DNA from: Hungatella effluvii
GTDB lineage: Bacteria > Bacillota > Clostridia > Lachnospirales > Lachnospiraceae
Reading direction: 5' to 3'
Assembly: GCF_003201875.1 (NCBI RefSeq)
Contig: NZ_QJKD01000002.1
Span: 434,001-498,000, forward strand
Length of the DNA stretch: 64,000 nucleotides
The position numbers were made by a program, and so were the translations under genes. Shown in pieces: positions 9,389 to 17,869 of this stretch (position 1 is its first letter; every line of letters starts with the position of its first letter). The notes beneath the pieces are model-generated. The model had not been told where the DNA came from, did not search any database, and saw nothing but the letters and a program-made list of their open reading frames with translations.

Positions 9389-10027
9389 TTAATATTTTCT
9401 CACCAGACCGGCCAGTGCGGTGGCAAGCGCCTCGTGGCCCTCTTTTGTAAGGTGCATATAATCGATTTTATTGTTTTCTTTTACGACGGTATTGGCGTCG
9501 AAATAGTGGCAGCCCATCAACTCTGCGATTTTTCTGTATTCTTCGGCTAGGCCTTCTGATTTTTCCGCACAGCCGCGGCCCATCGTAGCACCTACCGCTG
9601 TGGCCTCGTACTCTTTCTCGATGTTCTTGGGAGCGACCACAAGGATACCCGGCTTCTTATCCCGCCAGCAGTCGGTGGTGGTGATGGCCTTTGCGATGAG
9701 ACGCTTGAGGCCCAGCGCAATGCAGGCAGCGGATGCGCCGAAACGTTCCTTGGTATCATTGGTTCCCAGCATGATGATCAGCAAATCTACGGGTTCGTGG
9801 CTCATGAGGCATGGATAAATATAATCCAGCCCGGATAAGCCCTCGTGGATCGGATCGTTAAAACAGGTGGTCCGGCCAGACAGGCCTTCCTCGAGAACGA
9901 GATAATCTTCTCCCAGCTTCTGTTCCAGAAGACGCGGCCAGCGCTCATTTTCATCAAAACGGCCGTCGTTCGCAGCACAGTACCCGTGGGTATTGGAATC
10001 TCCGTAGCATACAATGTGTTTTTTCAT
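9389..10027 (-). CDS. SGNH/GDSL-family esterase in the nan locus
   Basis: A 212-residue SGNH hydrolase. Block I is CYGDSNTHG with Ser11 as nucleophile, Gly51 lies in the next block, LGTNDT supplies Asn90, and DYMHL supplies Asp189 and His192. No signal peptide is visible, so it is probably cytoplasmic. It is similar in layout to arylesterases and lysophospholipase-like SGNH enzymes. It lies directly downstream of nanA on the same strand, with AGGAGGAG at its start, separated by a hairpin terminator that may allow partial read-through. By position it could remove O-acetyl groups from imported sialic acid; that function is inference. Confidence 0.85.
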   Translation of the reverse strand: MKKHIVCYGDSNTHGYCAANDGRFDENERWPRLLEQKLGEDYLVLEEGLSGRTTCFNDPIHEGLSGLDYIYPCLMSHEPVDLLIIMLGTNDTKERFGASAACIALGLKRLIAKAITTTDCWRDKKPGILVVAPKNIEKEYEATAVGATMGRGCAEKSEGLAEEYRKIAELMGCHYFDANTVVKENNKIDYMHLTKEGHEALATALAGLVRKY

Positions 10028-10041
10028 GATGTACTCCTCCT

Positions 10042-10082
10042 AAAAAAGAGAGGATGCAGCCTGCAAGCAGGTACATCCTCTC
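10042..10082 (-). terminator. nanA terminator or attenuator
   Basis: On the minus strand GAGAGGATG (10082-10074) pairs with CATCCTCTC (10056-10048) around an inner CCTGC/GCAGG pair, followed by TTTTTT. It ends the nanA message or reduces expression of the esterase gene, whose ribosome binding site begins right after the U-run. Confidence 0.88.
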
Positions 10083-10100
10083 AGACTGATTTTAAAGTCT

Positions 10101-11018
10101 TTATAAATCTTTCGTATCCTCGACTGCTTTTCTGATATCGTGGTAGAGCTCTACCAGCTTCGGATCATCCAGTGCAACCGGAAGGAATGGAAGTCTCGGA
10201 TCGCCCATCGGGCAGCCGTCCAAGGAGATGATTCCCTTTACTGCGCCGTGCATGGACGGGAAGGAGCAGAGACGGTAAATGAGCGGGGTAACCAGATTCT
10301 GCACTTCTCTGGCCTTTTCCCATTCGCCGCGGTTAACCAGTTCGTCCATCTTTAAGTATAACTCAGGCATGGCACCGTATGTACCGCCGATACCGGCATC
10401 AGCGCCCATCAGGCGTCCTGCGATGAACTGCTCGTCCGGTCCGTTGAATACGATGAAATCTTTGCCGCCGGCCAGCTTAAAGCGCAGGATATCCTGTGCC
10501 GGGTCGGAGGAGCATTTTACGCCGGCAACGCGCTCGTTTTCCAGCATGCGGCCGAACAGCCCCATAGACAGATTGAATCCGGTCAGCTGCGGGATATTAT
10601 AAATGAAGAAAGGAAGATCGGCAGCCTCGGTAATTTTTGTCCAGTGCTGGTATACACTTTCCTCGCCCATGTGGTAATATACACAGGGAACCGCAGAGGT
10701 AGCATCGGCGCCTACAGCCTCCGCATGTTTGGCGAGTTCGGCGGAATGTCTTGTATCAGGACAGCCTACATGGACGATGATATTCATGCGTCCTGCTGCT
10801 TCCTTTACAACAGTCTCCGTCACGGCCTTTCTTTCTTCCGTATCCAGAAGGAAGCCTTCACCTGTACTGCCGCAGACATACATCTGCTTAATACCTTTGT
10901 TACAGAAATAGTTTACAACGGCCTTTGTCGCTTCTAAATCAACATCGCCATTTTTGTCGAACGGAGTGTTGAGCGCAACAGTAACGTTTTTGAATTTGTT
11001 GACATCATACTTGGACAT
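10101..11018 (-). CDS. nanA: N-acetylneuraminate lyase
   Basis: NanA splits N-acetylneuraminate into ManNAc and pyruvate through a Schiff base. This 305-residue protein belongs to the dihydrodipicolinate synthase/NAL superfamily. GSTGEG (residues 50-55) binds the pyruvate carboxylate, FFIYNIP holds Tyr140, and VAGVKCSS holds the Schiff-base Lys168, matching Tyr137 and Lys165 of the E. coli enzyme. I chose the ATG at 11018, preceded by AGGCAGG; the ATG at 11039 has no ribosome binding site. It is divergent from nanE, which supports a role in sialate catabolism rather than lysine synthesis. Confidence 0.93.
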   Translation of the reverse strand: MSKYDVNKFKNVTVALNTPFDKNGDVDLEATKAVVNYFCNKGIKQMYVCGSTGEGFLLDTEERKAVTETVVKEAAGRMNIIVHVGCPDTRHSAELAKHAEAVGADATSAVPCVYYHMGEESVYQHWTKITEAADLPFFIYNIPQLTGFNLSMGLFGRMLENERVAGVKCSSDPAQDILRFKLAGGKDFIVFNGPDEQFIAGRLMGADAGIGGTYGAMPELYLKMDELVNRGEWEKAREVQNLVTPLIYRLCSFPSMHGAVKGIISLDGCPMGDPRLPFLPVALDDPKLVELYHDIRKAVEDTKDL

Positions 11019-11070
11019 AATACATACCTGCCTTTTCAATTATTATAATAATTCAACAGTATCTGTGTGT

Positions 11071-11099
11071 ATCATATCATCATTACTGGCAGAAATCAA
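11071..11099 (-). promoter_or_regulatory. nanA promoter
   Basis: On the minus strand TTGATT (11099-11094), a 17-base spacer and TATGAT (11076-11071) face nanA. The -35 end lies beside the AT-rich palindrome shared with nanE. Confidence 0.7.
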
Positions 11100-11103
11100 T
11101 AAA

Positions 11104-11123
11104 AATAAAAACTTTTTTTTATT
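11104..11123. promoter_or_regulatory. Candidate nan operator (nanA-nanE)
   Basis: The palindrome AATAAAAA-N4-TTTTTATT lies between the divergent nanA and nanE promoters. Similar palindromes precede the three other plus-strand promoters of this locus. It could bind the RpiR-type regulator encoded at 20745, or act as an UP element. Confidence 0.45.
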
Positions 11124-11134
11124 TAATGTTTGTA

Positions 11135-11163
11135 TTGAAAATATTTTTTATACGTGCTATGAT
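11135..11163 (+). promoter_or_regulatory. nanE promoter
   Basis: TTGAAA (11135-11140), a 17-base spacer and TATGAT (11158-11163) form a good sigma-A promoter for nanE-nanK. Confidence 0.78.
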
Positions 11164-11219
11164 TAAAACAGTTAAAAATCCCAAAAAAGCAGTAAAAAAT
11201 ACAAGAGGGGGTATCTAAT

Positions 11220-11903
11220 ATGGATTATTCAGTACTGGAACAGGTCAGAGGTGGTCTGATCGTTTCCTGCCAGGCATTACAGGAGGAACCACTGCACAGT
11301 TCTTACATTATGGGCAGGATGGCATACGCAGCAAAAGAGGGCGGAGCAGTTGGCATCAGGGCCAACACGGTTGCAGATATTGTGGAAATTAAGAAAACGG
11401 TAGATCTTCCGGTAATCGGCATTATTAAGGAGGTTTACGGGGACTGTGACGTATATATCACACCGACCATGAAGGAAGTGGATGCGCTTGTGGAGTGTGG
11501 AGTGGATATCATTGCCACGGACTGTACCAATCGCATCAGACCGGACGGAAAGACTCTGGACGAGTTCTTTACAGAAGTACGTGCCAAATATCCGGATCAG
11601 CTTTTTATGGCAGACTGTTCCTGTTATGAAGAAGGCCTTCATGCCGCACAGATCGGACTTGATCTGGTTGGTACGACAATGAATGGTTATACGGATTATA
11701 CAAAGGGAGCCAACCTTCCGGATTTTAATTTGATGAAGCATCTCGTTGAGACCTGCGGCAAGCCGGTTATCGCGGAAGGCGGAATCTGGACGCCGGAGCA
11801 GTTAAAGGCGGCTCTCGATACCGGTGTGCTGGCGGCAGTTGTAGGTACCGCGATCACGAGACCGAGGGACATCACAAGACATTTTGTAGCTGCGATACAG
11901 TAA
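11220..11903 (+). CDS. nanE: N-acetylmannosamine-6-phosphate 2-epimerase
   Basis: NanE converts ManNAc-6-phosphate to GlcNAc-6-phosphate in the cytoplasm. The 227-residue protein is a TIM barrel of usual length. It shows [10 protein letters not shown] at the start, [20 protein letters not shown] (catalytic Lys) and [19 protein letters not shown] ribosome binding site precedes the ATG. It is the first gene of the plus-strand nan transcript; a hairpin with a U-run separates it from nanK. Confidence 0.95.
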   Translation: MDYSVLEQVRGGLIVSCQALQEEPLHSSYIMGRMAYAAKEGGAVGIRANTVADIVEIKKTVDLPVIGIIKEVYGDCDVYITPTMKEVDALVECGVDIIATDCTNRIRPDGKTLDEFFTEVRAKYPDQLFMADCSCYEEGLHAAQIGLDLVGTTMNGYTDYTKGANLPDFNLMKHLVETCGKPVIAEGGIWTPEQLKAALDTGVLAAVVGTAITRPRDITRHFVAAIQ

Positions 11904-11920
11904 AGAATATTAGGTATGAC

Positions 11921-11960
11921 GGACAAAGAGGCCAGAAAAGTTAGTTTCTTTGTCCTTTTT
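11921..11960 (+). terminator. Terminator/attenuator between nanE and nanK
   Basis: GGACAAAGA (11921-11929) pairs with TCTTTGTCC (11947-11955), followed by TTTTT. nanK has no promoter of its own that I can see, so this probably acts as a partial terminator that lowers kinase expression. Confidence 0.8.
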
Positions 11961-11979
11961 CTATCAGGAGGAGATTGTT

Positions 11980-12882
11980 ATGAGGATAGCGGCACTGGAT
12001 ATCGGGGGCACCTCCGTTAAGTCTGGAATCTGGAACGGACAGGACATTGTGGGGGTGAAGGAGCATGCCACCAATGCCAAGAACGGCGGAAGGTACGTGA
12101 TGGAGCGGGCTGTGGAGATTCTCCATCAGTACGATGACTTTGAGGCCATCGGGATCAGTACTGCCGGCCAGGTGAATTCTGCAGAAGGCTATATCCGCTA
12201 CGCCAATGAAAACATACCCGGTTATACGGGAATGAAGGTGCGGGAGATCATGGAGCGCGAGTTTCATGTGCCTGTCGCCGTAGAGAATGACGTCAACGCG
12301 GCAGCCATCGGGGAAGGTCAGTTTGGAGCGGGAAGAGACTTTAAGGATTTTCTCTGTATCACCTACGGGACCGGAGTTGGCGGCGCCATTGTCATGAATA
12401 AGGGAATTTATACGGGAAGTGCCTGCTCGGCTGGAGAGTTCGGCGGTATTATGATCCATCCGGAGGACAGCGTGTACGGGGAACCTTTCTGCGGATGCTA
12501 CGAAAAATACGCTTCCACCACGGCGTTGGTGCGTAGGGCCATGGCCTACAACCGGGACCTGGACAATGGAAGAAAGATATTTGCCAGACTGGACGATCCG
12601 AAGGTGAGAGACATTGTGAACAGCTGGATCGATGAGATCGTGTACGGGCTGATTTCCGTGATTCATATTTTTAACCCATCCTGTATCGTTTTAGGAGGCG
12701 GCGTCATGGCACAGCCCTATATTCTGAAAGAGGTGAAACAGAAGGCTTCTGCCAGAATCATGAGCAGCTTCCGTAATGTAGAACTGCGCCAGGCGGAACT
12801 GGGCAACCGTGCCGGGCTGATGGGCGCGGCGTATCTGGCAGGTGCACTCTTGGAAAAGAACGGCCGGACTGAAGTGCAATAA
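11980..12882 (+). CDS. nanK: ROK-family N-acetylmannosamine kinase
   Basis: A 300-residue ROK kinase, which in this setting would phosphorylate ManNAc with ATP. ALDIGGTSVK (phosphate loop), VENDVNAAAIGE (catalytic Asp104) and GTGVGGAIV are present. The usual ROK zinc motif, CxCGxxGCxE, is shortened here to FCGCYEKYAS, with His160, Cys171 and Cys173 remaining. I start at 11980, where CAGGAGGAG lies upstream, rather than at 11950. The sugar specificity is inferred from nanE and nanA next to it; glucokinase activity is an alternative. Confidence 0.85.
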   Translation: MRIAALDIGGTSVKSGIWNGQDIVGVKEHATNAKNGGRYVMERAVEILHQYDDFEAIGISTAGQVNSAEGYIRYANENIPGYTGMKVREIMEREFHVPVAVENDVNAAAIGEGQFGAGRDFKDFLCITYGTGVGGAIVMNKGIYTGSACSAGEFGGIMIHPEDSVYGEPFCGCYEKYASTTALVRRAMAYNRDLDNGRKIFARLDDPKVRDIVNSWIDEIVYGLISVIHIFNPSCIVLGGGVMAQPYILKEVKQKASARIMSSFRNVELRQAELGNRAGLMGAAYLAGALLEKNGRTEVQ

Positions 12883-13017
12883 GCAGAGCTGAAGTAAGCA
12901 ATAGCGAAATAAGCATAATTGTTTCAAAAACAAATGCAATAATACAAAACTGTATACAATATCACGAAGGAATCTTTTAGATATTTGTAAACAGGATAAA
13001 AAATACATAAAATAAAA

Positions 13018-13040
13018 AATGGAAAAAATTTTTTTCTATT
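13018..13040 (+). promoter_or_regulatory. Candidate nan operator (sat operon)
   Basis: AATGGAAAAAA and TTTTTTTCTATT form a nearly perfect palindrome five bases before the -35 box. It resembles the sites at 11104 and 20548, and more weakly 21627. Confidence 0.42.
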
Positions 13041-13045
13041 CAATG

Positions 13046-13074
13046 TTGACAAAATAAATTTTCGGTAATATAAT
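13046..13074 (+). promoter_or_regulatory. Promoter of sat-type transporter operon
   Basis: TTGACA (13046-13051), a 17-base spacer and TATAAT (13069-13074) are consensus sigma-A elements. The transcript would begin about 80 bases before the receptor gene. Confidence 0.9.
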
Positions 13075-13089
13075 GTGTTTATCAACAAC

Positions 13090-13135
13090 AAGGGCGTGAC
13101 GGATGAAGGACAAATGATCCATTGCGCCTTTTTAT
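13090..13135 (+). terminator. Terminator-like hairpin in 5' leader
   Basis: AAGGGCG (13090-13096) pairs with CGCCTT (13125-13130) with one bulged G. GGAT (13101-13104) pairs with ATCC (13117-13120) inside, and a U-run follows. It stands only a few bases after the expected transcription start and before the gene's ribosome binding site, so it may work as an attenuator. Confidence 0.65.
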
Positions 13136-13158
13136 TTTAAAAAAGGAGGAAGTATTGC

Positions 13159-14865
13159 ATGAAATTGAAAAAAATCTTTTCTTTAGGACTGGCAGCGGCG
13201 ATGACGGCATCTTTGCTGGCAGGCTGTGGATCCGGTAACCCGGCGAGTTCCACCACAGCTGCTACTGCGGGGGGACAGGCAGATACGACAGCCGCACCTG
13301 CAGAGCCGGCAGCAGCGGGGGAATCGGGTGTCCTTTACAGCAACGGCGGCCCTACTGAGTTCTTCGAGACACCGTGGCTCAATCCTGGTACATACACATA
13401 TAACAAAACCCTGTACGCACATCTGATCTTTGCCGATGAGAACCTGGCGCCGGTAACCGGTGAAGGAGATCTGGCTAAATCCTACGAGATGTCCGACGAT
13501 GGAATGACACTGACCTTTGAGTTAAGAGATAATATTTTCTGGCACGACGGCGAAGCGATTACAGCAGACGATATTCAGTGGAGTATCGAGTATGCGCTTA
13601 AGACAACGGTGTTAAACTCCGTATTCCGTTCCACATTTGAAGCATTAAAGGGTGCGGCTGCCTATGAGGACGGCAGCGCCGAGCACATCGAAGGAATTGC
13701 CGTGGACGGCAGCAAGATTACACTGACCTTTGAGAAAGTCGCACCGGATGCACTGCTGACATTTACGCAGTTTGCTCCTCTGCCTAAGAAGTATTTGGCG
13801 GATACAGATCCGATCTCCTTACAGCAGGCCAAGTATTTCCAGAGCCCGATCGGTTCCGGCCCATTCATGGTAGATGAAGTTCAGATGAACAACTACACCA
13901 CATTGAAGCCGTTTGACAAGTACTACGGCGGAACCGCGAACTTCACCATTCACTTAAATCCGAGTGCAGGCGACAGCGATGCGAACTTCGTAACGAATGC
14001 GAAGGCAGGCAAGCTGGATTACGCTTACACCAAGAACATTGCCGATGTCAAGGCGCTGGAGGGAACACCTGGACTTACCATCGACACTGTTAACGTGCGT
14101 TATACCCGTCTTCTGTATTTAAACAAGTTTGACAAAAAGGACGGCAAAAAGGCGCCTCTGGCAGACGAGAAAGTACGCCAGGCCATCGCTTACGCACTTG
14201 ACATGAAATCCATCTTAGACGGCGTTTTCGAGGGAGCAGCACTTCCTGCAAACAGCCTGACACCAGACGGAGCGGACAAGGCAGACGGACTGAACAATTA
14301 CGATTACAATCCGGAAAAAGCAAAAGAACTGTTGAAGGAAGCAAACTGGGATCCGAATACAGAGCTTGATGTTGTTTATTACTACACGGATCAGATGACA
14401 CAGGATCTTATGGCTATCATTCAGCAGTACCTTGCAGAAGTAGGCATAAAGATGAACGCAAGACTGGTAGAAGGCGATCTGGCAACCATTCTCTGGAAAG
14501 CTCCGGAAGATCCGGTCAACGGACCGAGCGCAGTGGACTGGGATATGTGCTATGCGGCGAATGCAGCCTTATCCTTACACGAGTACTATGACAGATATCA
14601 GACCGGTTATTCCATCAATTCCCATACACCGAGCGATCCGAAGTTAGACGAACTCATCGCAGCCACCAACGCTTCCGTAGATGCAGAGGTACAGAGAAAG
14701 GCATTCTTCGAATTACAGAAGTATGAGAATGAGACATTATTCGAGCTTCCGCTTTACTATCAGCCAATCTTCCTGCTTCAGAGCGACAAGATTGTAAAGG
14801 GCGCAAAGCTTGGCAACCCGCAGTTTAACTATAACTGGGATATTCAGAACTGGGAAATCAAGTAA
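13159..14865 (+). CDS. ABC transporter substrate-binding lipoprotein (SBP family 5)
   Basis: A 568-residue receptor of the oligopeptide/dipeptide type (SBP_bac_5). The signal peptide ends in the lipobox LLAGC, with Cys23 as lipid anchor. A Ser/Thr/Ala-rich linker follows, then the two-lobed receptor with LTFELRDNIFWHDGEAITAD, a hallmark of the family. It is the first gene of a complete five-gene import system. Because it sits between nanK and the regulator of the locus, the likely ligand is sialic acid or a derivative, as for the SatABCD system of Haemophilus ducreyi; a peptide ligand remains possible. Confidence 0.88.
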   Translation: MKLKKIFSLGLAAAMTASLLAGCGSGNPASSTTAATAGGQADTTAAPAEPAAAGESGVLYSNGGPTEFFETPWLNPGTYTYNKTLYAHLIFADENLAPVTGEGDLAKSYEMSDDGMTLTFELRDNIFWHDGEAITADDIQWSIEYALKTTVLNSVFRSTFEALKGAAAYEDGSAEHIEGIAVDGSKITLTFEKVAPDALLTFTQFAPLPKKYLADTDPISLQQAKYFQSPIGSGPFMVDEVQMNNYTTLKPFDKYYGGTANFTIHLNPSAGDSDANFVTNAKAGKLDYAYTKNIADVKALEGTPGLTIDTVNVRYTRLLYLNKFDKKDGKKAPLADEKVRQAIAYALDMKSILDGVFEGAALPANSLTPDGADKADGLNNYDYNPEKAKELLKEANWDPNTELDVVYYYTDQMTQDLMAIIQQYLAEVGIKMNARLVEGDLATILWKAPEDPVNGPSAVDWDMCYAANAALSLHEYYDRYQTGYSINSHTPSDPKLDELIAATNASVDAEVQRKAFFELQKYENETLFELPLYYQPIFLLQSDKIVKGAKLGNPQFNYNWDIQNWEIK

Positions 14866-14880
14866 CACTTAGGAGGTGCT

Positions 14881-14919
14881 GTTAAGGGATTGTATATCAT
14901 GTACAGTCCCTTAACTTTT
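14881..14919 (+). terminator. Attenuating hairpin after receptor gene
   Basis: GTTAAGGGA (14881-14889) pairs with TCCCTTAAC (14907-14915), with TGTA/TACA pairing inside and TTTT after it. It probably lets the receptor be made in excess over the permeases. Confidence 0.72.
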
Positions 14920-14934
14920 AAGAAAGGTGATAAA

Positions 14935-15897
14935 ATGGCAAAATACACAATTAAAAAAATTCTTGGTATGATTCCCATGCTGTTGATCATTACGTTTATC
15001 ATTTACTGGCTTCTGGATTTGACACCAGGCGATCCCGTTTCGTACCTGATGGACCCGGAGGCGCTTGCGAGGCTGACCGCCGAGCAGGTAGCGGCGCTGC
15101 GCGCGCAGTATGGACTTGATGATCCTTTTTTTGTCCGCTATTTTAAATGGCTGGGCCGCCTGCTGACCGGAGACTTTGGCTACAGTTCTTCCAGTGGAGT
15201 GCCTGTAATCCAGATTATGGCGGAACGGCTTCCGGCCACTCTTGAACTGGCCGTGGCGGCACTCTGCATCTCCACCGTATTAGGAAGTGTTCTCGGTGTT
15301 CTCGGCGCAATCTACAAGGGAACTATCGGCGACAACGTTCTGACCGTAGCCGGTATGATCGGCGTTTCTATCCCTCAGTTCTTCTTCGGTGTCTGTGCAA
15401 TCTTAATCTTCGCATTAAATTTAGGATGGCTGCCGGTTGGCGGCCGAACGGATCCGACCGTGGTCAATTTCGCAGGGCGAATCAAGTATCTCGTCATGCC
15501 GGCTCTCGTTCTGGGAATCTCCATGACGGCGGGTGTCATGCGTTACGCCCGAAGCAGCATGCTGGATACCATGAACAAGGACTACATAAAGACGGCCCGA
15601 AGCAAAGGCCTCTCTGAATTCAGAGTGAATTTAGTACACGGCTTCCGTGTATCGCTGACTCCTGTTATCGTCCTGGTGGGCTTCCGCCTTCCGACCCTGA
15701 TCGCAGGTTCCGTAGTTATCGAGACCGTATTCCAGTGGCCTGGAATCGGAAGTGCATTCAATACGGCGGTTCGTTCGCAGAACTACAATCTGGTCATGAT
15801 GCTGGCGCTGTTATTCGTCTTCATGACACTGTTTGCCAGTACACTGGTCGACATCCTGACTGCCGCGTTAGACCCGCGTATTAAGCTGGAACGATAG
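14935..15897 (+). CDS. ABC transporter permease, DppB type
   Basis: A 320-residue inner-membrane permease (BPD_transp_1) with six predicted helices. It begins MAKYTIKKILGMIPMLLIIT and has the DppB-type periplasmic-loop sequence LTGDFGYSSSSGVPV and the EAA-like loop RTARSKGL-like TARSKGLSEFRV. I start it at 14935, after AAAGGTGAT; the in-frame ATG at 14890 lies inside the hairpin. It pairs with the next gene to form the membrane channel of the sat/opp-type importer. Confidence 0.9.
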   Translation: MAKYTIKKILGMIPMLLIITFIIYWLLDLTPGDPVSYLMDPEALARLTAEQVAALRAQYGLDDPFFVRYFKWLGRLLTGDFGYSSSSGVPVIQIMAERLPATLELAVAALCISTVLGSVLGVLGAIYKGTIGDNVLTVAGMIGVSIPQFFFGVCAILIFALNLGWLPVGGRTDPTVVNFAGRIKYLVMPALVLGISMTAGVMRYARSSMLDTMNKDYIKTARSKGLSEFRVNLVHGFRVSLTPVIVLVGFRLPTLIAGSVVIETVFQWPGIGSAFNTAVRSQNYNLVMMLALLFVFMTLFASTLVDILTAALDPRIKLER

Positions 15898-15909
15898 GAG
15901 GGACGGAAG

Positions 15910-16839
15910 ATGAGTATAAAATCAAAACAGCTGCATTTAAACCGGAAGTTTGACCAGATCCGACAGATGGAGGAATCCGGAGAACTGAAGAACAAGAAGT
16001 CCGGCAACCGGGCGCTACGAAAGCTTTTGAACAACCGTCTTGCCATCGTGGGCGGCGTAATTTTCCTGATCATTCTTCTGGCCTGTATCTTCGCACCGCT
16101 TTTAACCGGCTATTCGCCGAAGGCCGTGGATATGAAATCTATTCTGAAGCCGCCGTCAGGCGAGCACTGGTTTGGGACGGATAAGATCGGCCGGGATGTA
16201 TTTGCACGAGTCCTGTACGGCGGCCGCATGTCCATCGCGATCGGATTCGGAAGTGCCCTGGGCTGTGCATTTATCGGCGTACTCTTAGGATGCTACAGCG
16301 GATACCGCGGCGGCTGGTTCGATAGGCTTATGGTCCGGATCTCCGAGGTGTTCATGTCCATTCCACAGCTGATTCTCGTTATGATGCTGGTTGCAATCAT
16401 GGGACAGAGCGCGAAGAACATCGTGATTATCTTTATCATCTGTGGATGGGGTTCCTGTTTCCGTATGGCCAGATCCCAGGTGCTCTCCATAAGAGAAGAG
16501 GAATACGTACAGTCCTTAAAGGTGTTCGGACTCAATCCGTTTATCATCTGCTATAAGCATATTTTACCAAATGCGTTAAGCCCGATTATTGTCAATGTTA
16601 CACTGAGTACGGCCATGTTTATCCTGGAGGAGGCTTCCTTAAGCTTCTTAGGCCTGGGCGTTCCGCTGGAGGTCCCGACCTGGGGCAATATTTTAAATGC
16701 GGCTCAGGATATGTTCACTCTTCAGAATAACTGGTGGATGTGGCTCCCAACCGGTATTGTGGTTTCCTTATTCGTCATGAGCATCAACTTCATGGGCGAC
16801 GGCATCAGAGATACCACAGATCCGACACAGCAGGGCTAG
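15910..16839 (+). CDS. ABC transporter permease, DppC type
   Basis: A 309-residue permease with an N-terminal cytoplasmic extension and about six membrane helices. HWFGTDKIGRDVFARVLYGG and the later LSFLGLGVPLEVPTWG are signature DppC/OppC sequences. AGGAGGGACGG precedes the ATG, twelve bases after the partner permease. It is the second half of the channel. Confidence 0.93.
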   Translation: MSIKSKQLHLNRKFDQIRQMEESGELKNKKSGNRALRKLLNNRLAIVGGVIFLIILLACIFAPLLTGYSPKAVDMKSILKPPSGEHWFGTDKIGRDVFARVLYGGRMSIAIGFGSALGCAFIGVLLGCYSGYRGGWFDRLMVRISEVFMSIPQLILVMMLVAIMGQSAKNIVIIFIICGWGSCFRMARSQVLSIREEEYVQSLKVFGLNPFIICYKHILPNALSPIIVNVTLSTAMFILEEASLSFLGLGVPLEVPTWGNILNAAQDMFTLQNNWWMWLPTGIVVSLFVMSINFMGDGIRDTTDPTQQG

Positions 16840-16849
16840 GAGGCAGGAT

Positions 16850-17869
16850 ATGAGCGATAATGCAGTAATTTCCGTTAAAAATTTAAAGACGTATTTCTAT
16901 ACAAATGAGCGCTGCAACAGGGCGATCAACGGCGTTTCCATGGATATTAAAAGCGGCAAGACACTCTGTATCGTAGGAGAGTCGGGCTGCGGCAAGAGCG
17001 TGACGGCTACTTCCATCATGCAGCTGCTTCCCAAGCTTTCCAGGATCGAGGAAGGAGAAATCATCTATCACAGCGGAGACAAGCGCGGTGATATTAAGAT
17101 CCACGAACTGGAAAGAAACGGAAAAGAGATGAGGGATATCCGCGGCAAGGATATCGCCATGATTTTCCAGGATCCCATGACAGCGCTGAACCCGGTCTAC
17201 ACGATCGGATGGCAGATTGAGGAGATGATCCGCTCCCATAACAAGAACGTATCCAAGAAGGAGGCCAGGGAAACAGCCTTAAAGCTTCTGACCGATATGG
17301 GAATCCCCAATCCTCAGAAGAGAATCGACCAGTATCCCCACGAATTCTCCGGCGGTATGAGACAGCGTGCCATGATCGCCATGGCCATGAGCTGTAATCC
17401 GAAGGTCCTGATCGCCGATGAACCGACTACGGCTCTCGATGTGACCATTCAGGCCCAGATTTTCGAGCTGATGGATCATTTAAAGAAGAATTACAACACG
17501 GCTATCATGCTGATTACCCACGATATGGGCGTGGTCTGCGAGCTGGCCGACGATGTCGCCGTCATGTACATGGGCAATATCATCGAAAGCGGCTCTGCGG
17601 AGGAGGTGCTGGATCACCCCACGCATCCGTACACGAGAGCGCTGTTAAAGTCCATCCCTGTTCTGGGAAGGGGCGCCGAACAGGACATCAACCCGATCAA
17701 GGGTTCCACGCCGGATCCGTACAACAGGCCGCCCGGATGCCAGTTCGCGCCGCGGTGCGACTACGCCTGCCCGGAATGCGACAAATGCATGCCTGAAGAG
17801 ATACAGCTTGGCGGAACTCACATGGTACGATGTGCACGGTATCAGGAGGTGACAAACGATGGCAGATAA
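16850..17869 (+). CDS. ABC transporter ATP-binding protein, DppD type
   Basis: A 339-residue ATPase. Walker A is GESGCGKS, the signature FSGGMRQRAM, and Walker B LIADEPTTALD. The C-terminal oligopeptide-transporter domain has PPGCQFAPRCDYACPEC, which in this family often binds an iron-sulfur cluster. It overlaps the next ATPase gene by 11 bases, so the two are probably translated in a coupled way and act as a heterodimer. Confidence 0.93.
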   Translation: MSDNAVISVKNLKTYFYTNERCNRAINGVSMDIKSGKTLCIVGESGCGKSVTATSIMQLLPKLSRIEEGEIIYHSGDKRGDIKIHELERNGKEMRDIRGKDIAMIFQDPMTALNPVYTIGWQIEEMIRSHNKNVSKKEARETALKLLTDMGIPNPQKRIDQYPHEFSGGMRQRAMIAMAMSCNPKVLIADEPTTALDVTIQAQIFELMDHLKKNYNTAIMLITHDMGVVCELADDVAVMYMGNIIESGSAEEVLDHPTHPYTRALLKSIPVLGRGAEQDINPIKGSTPDPYNRPPGCQFAPRCDYACPECDKCMPEEIQLGGTHMVRCARYQEVTNDGR

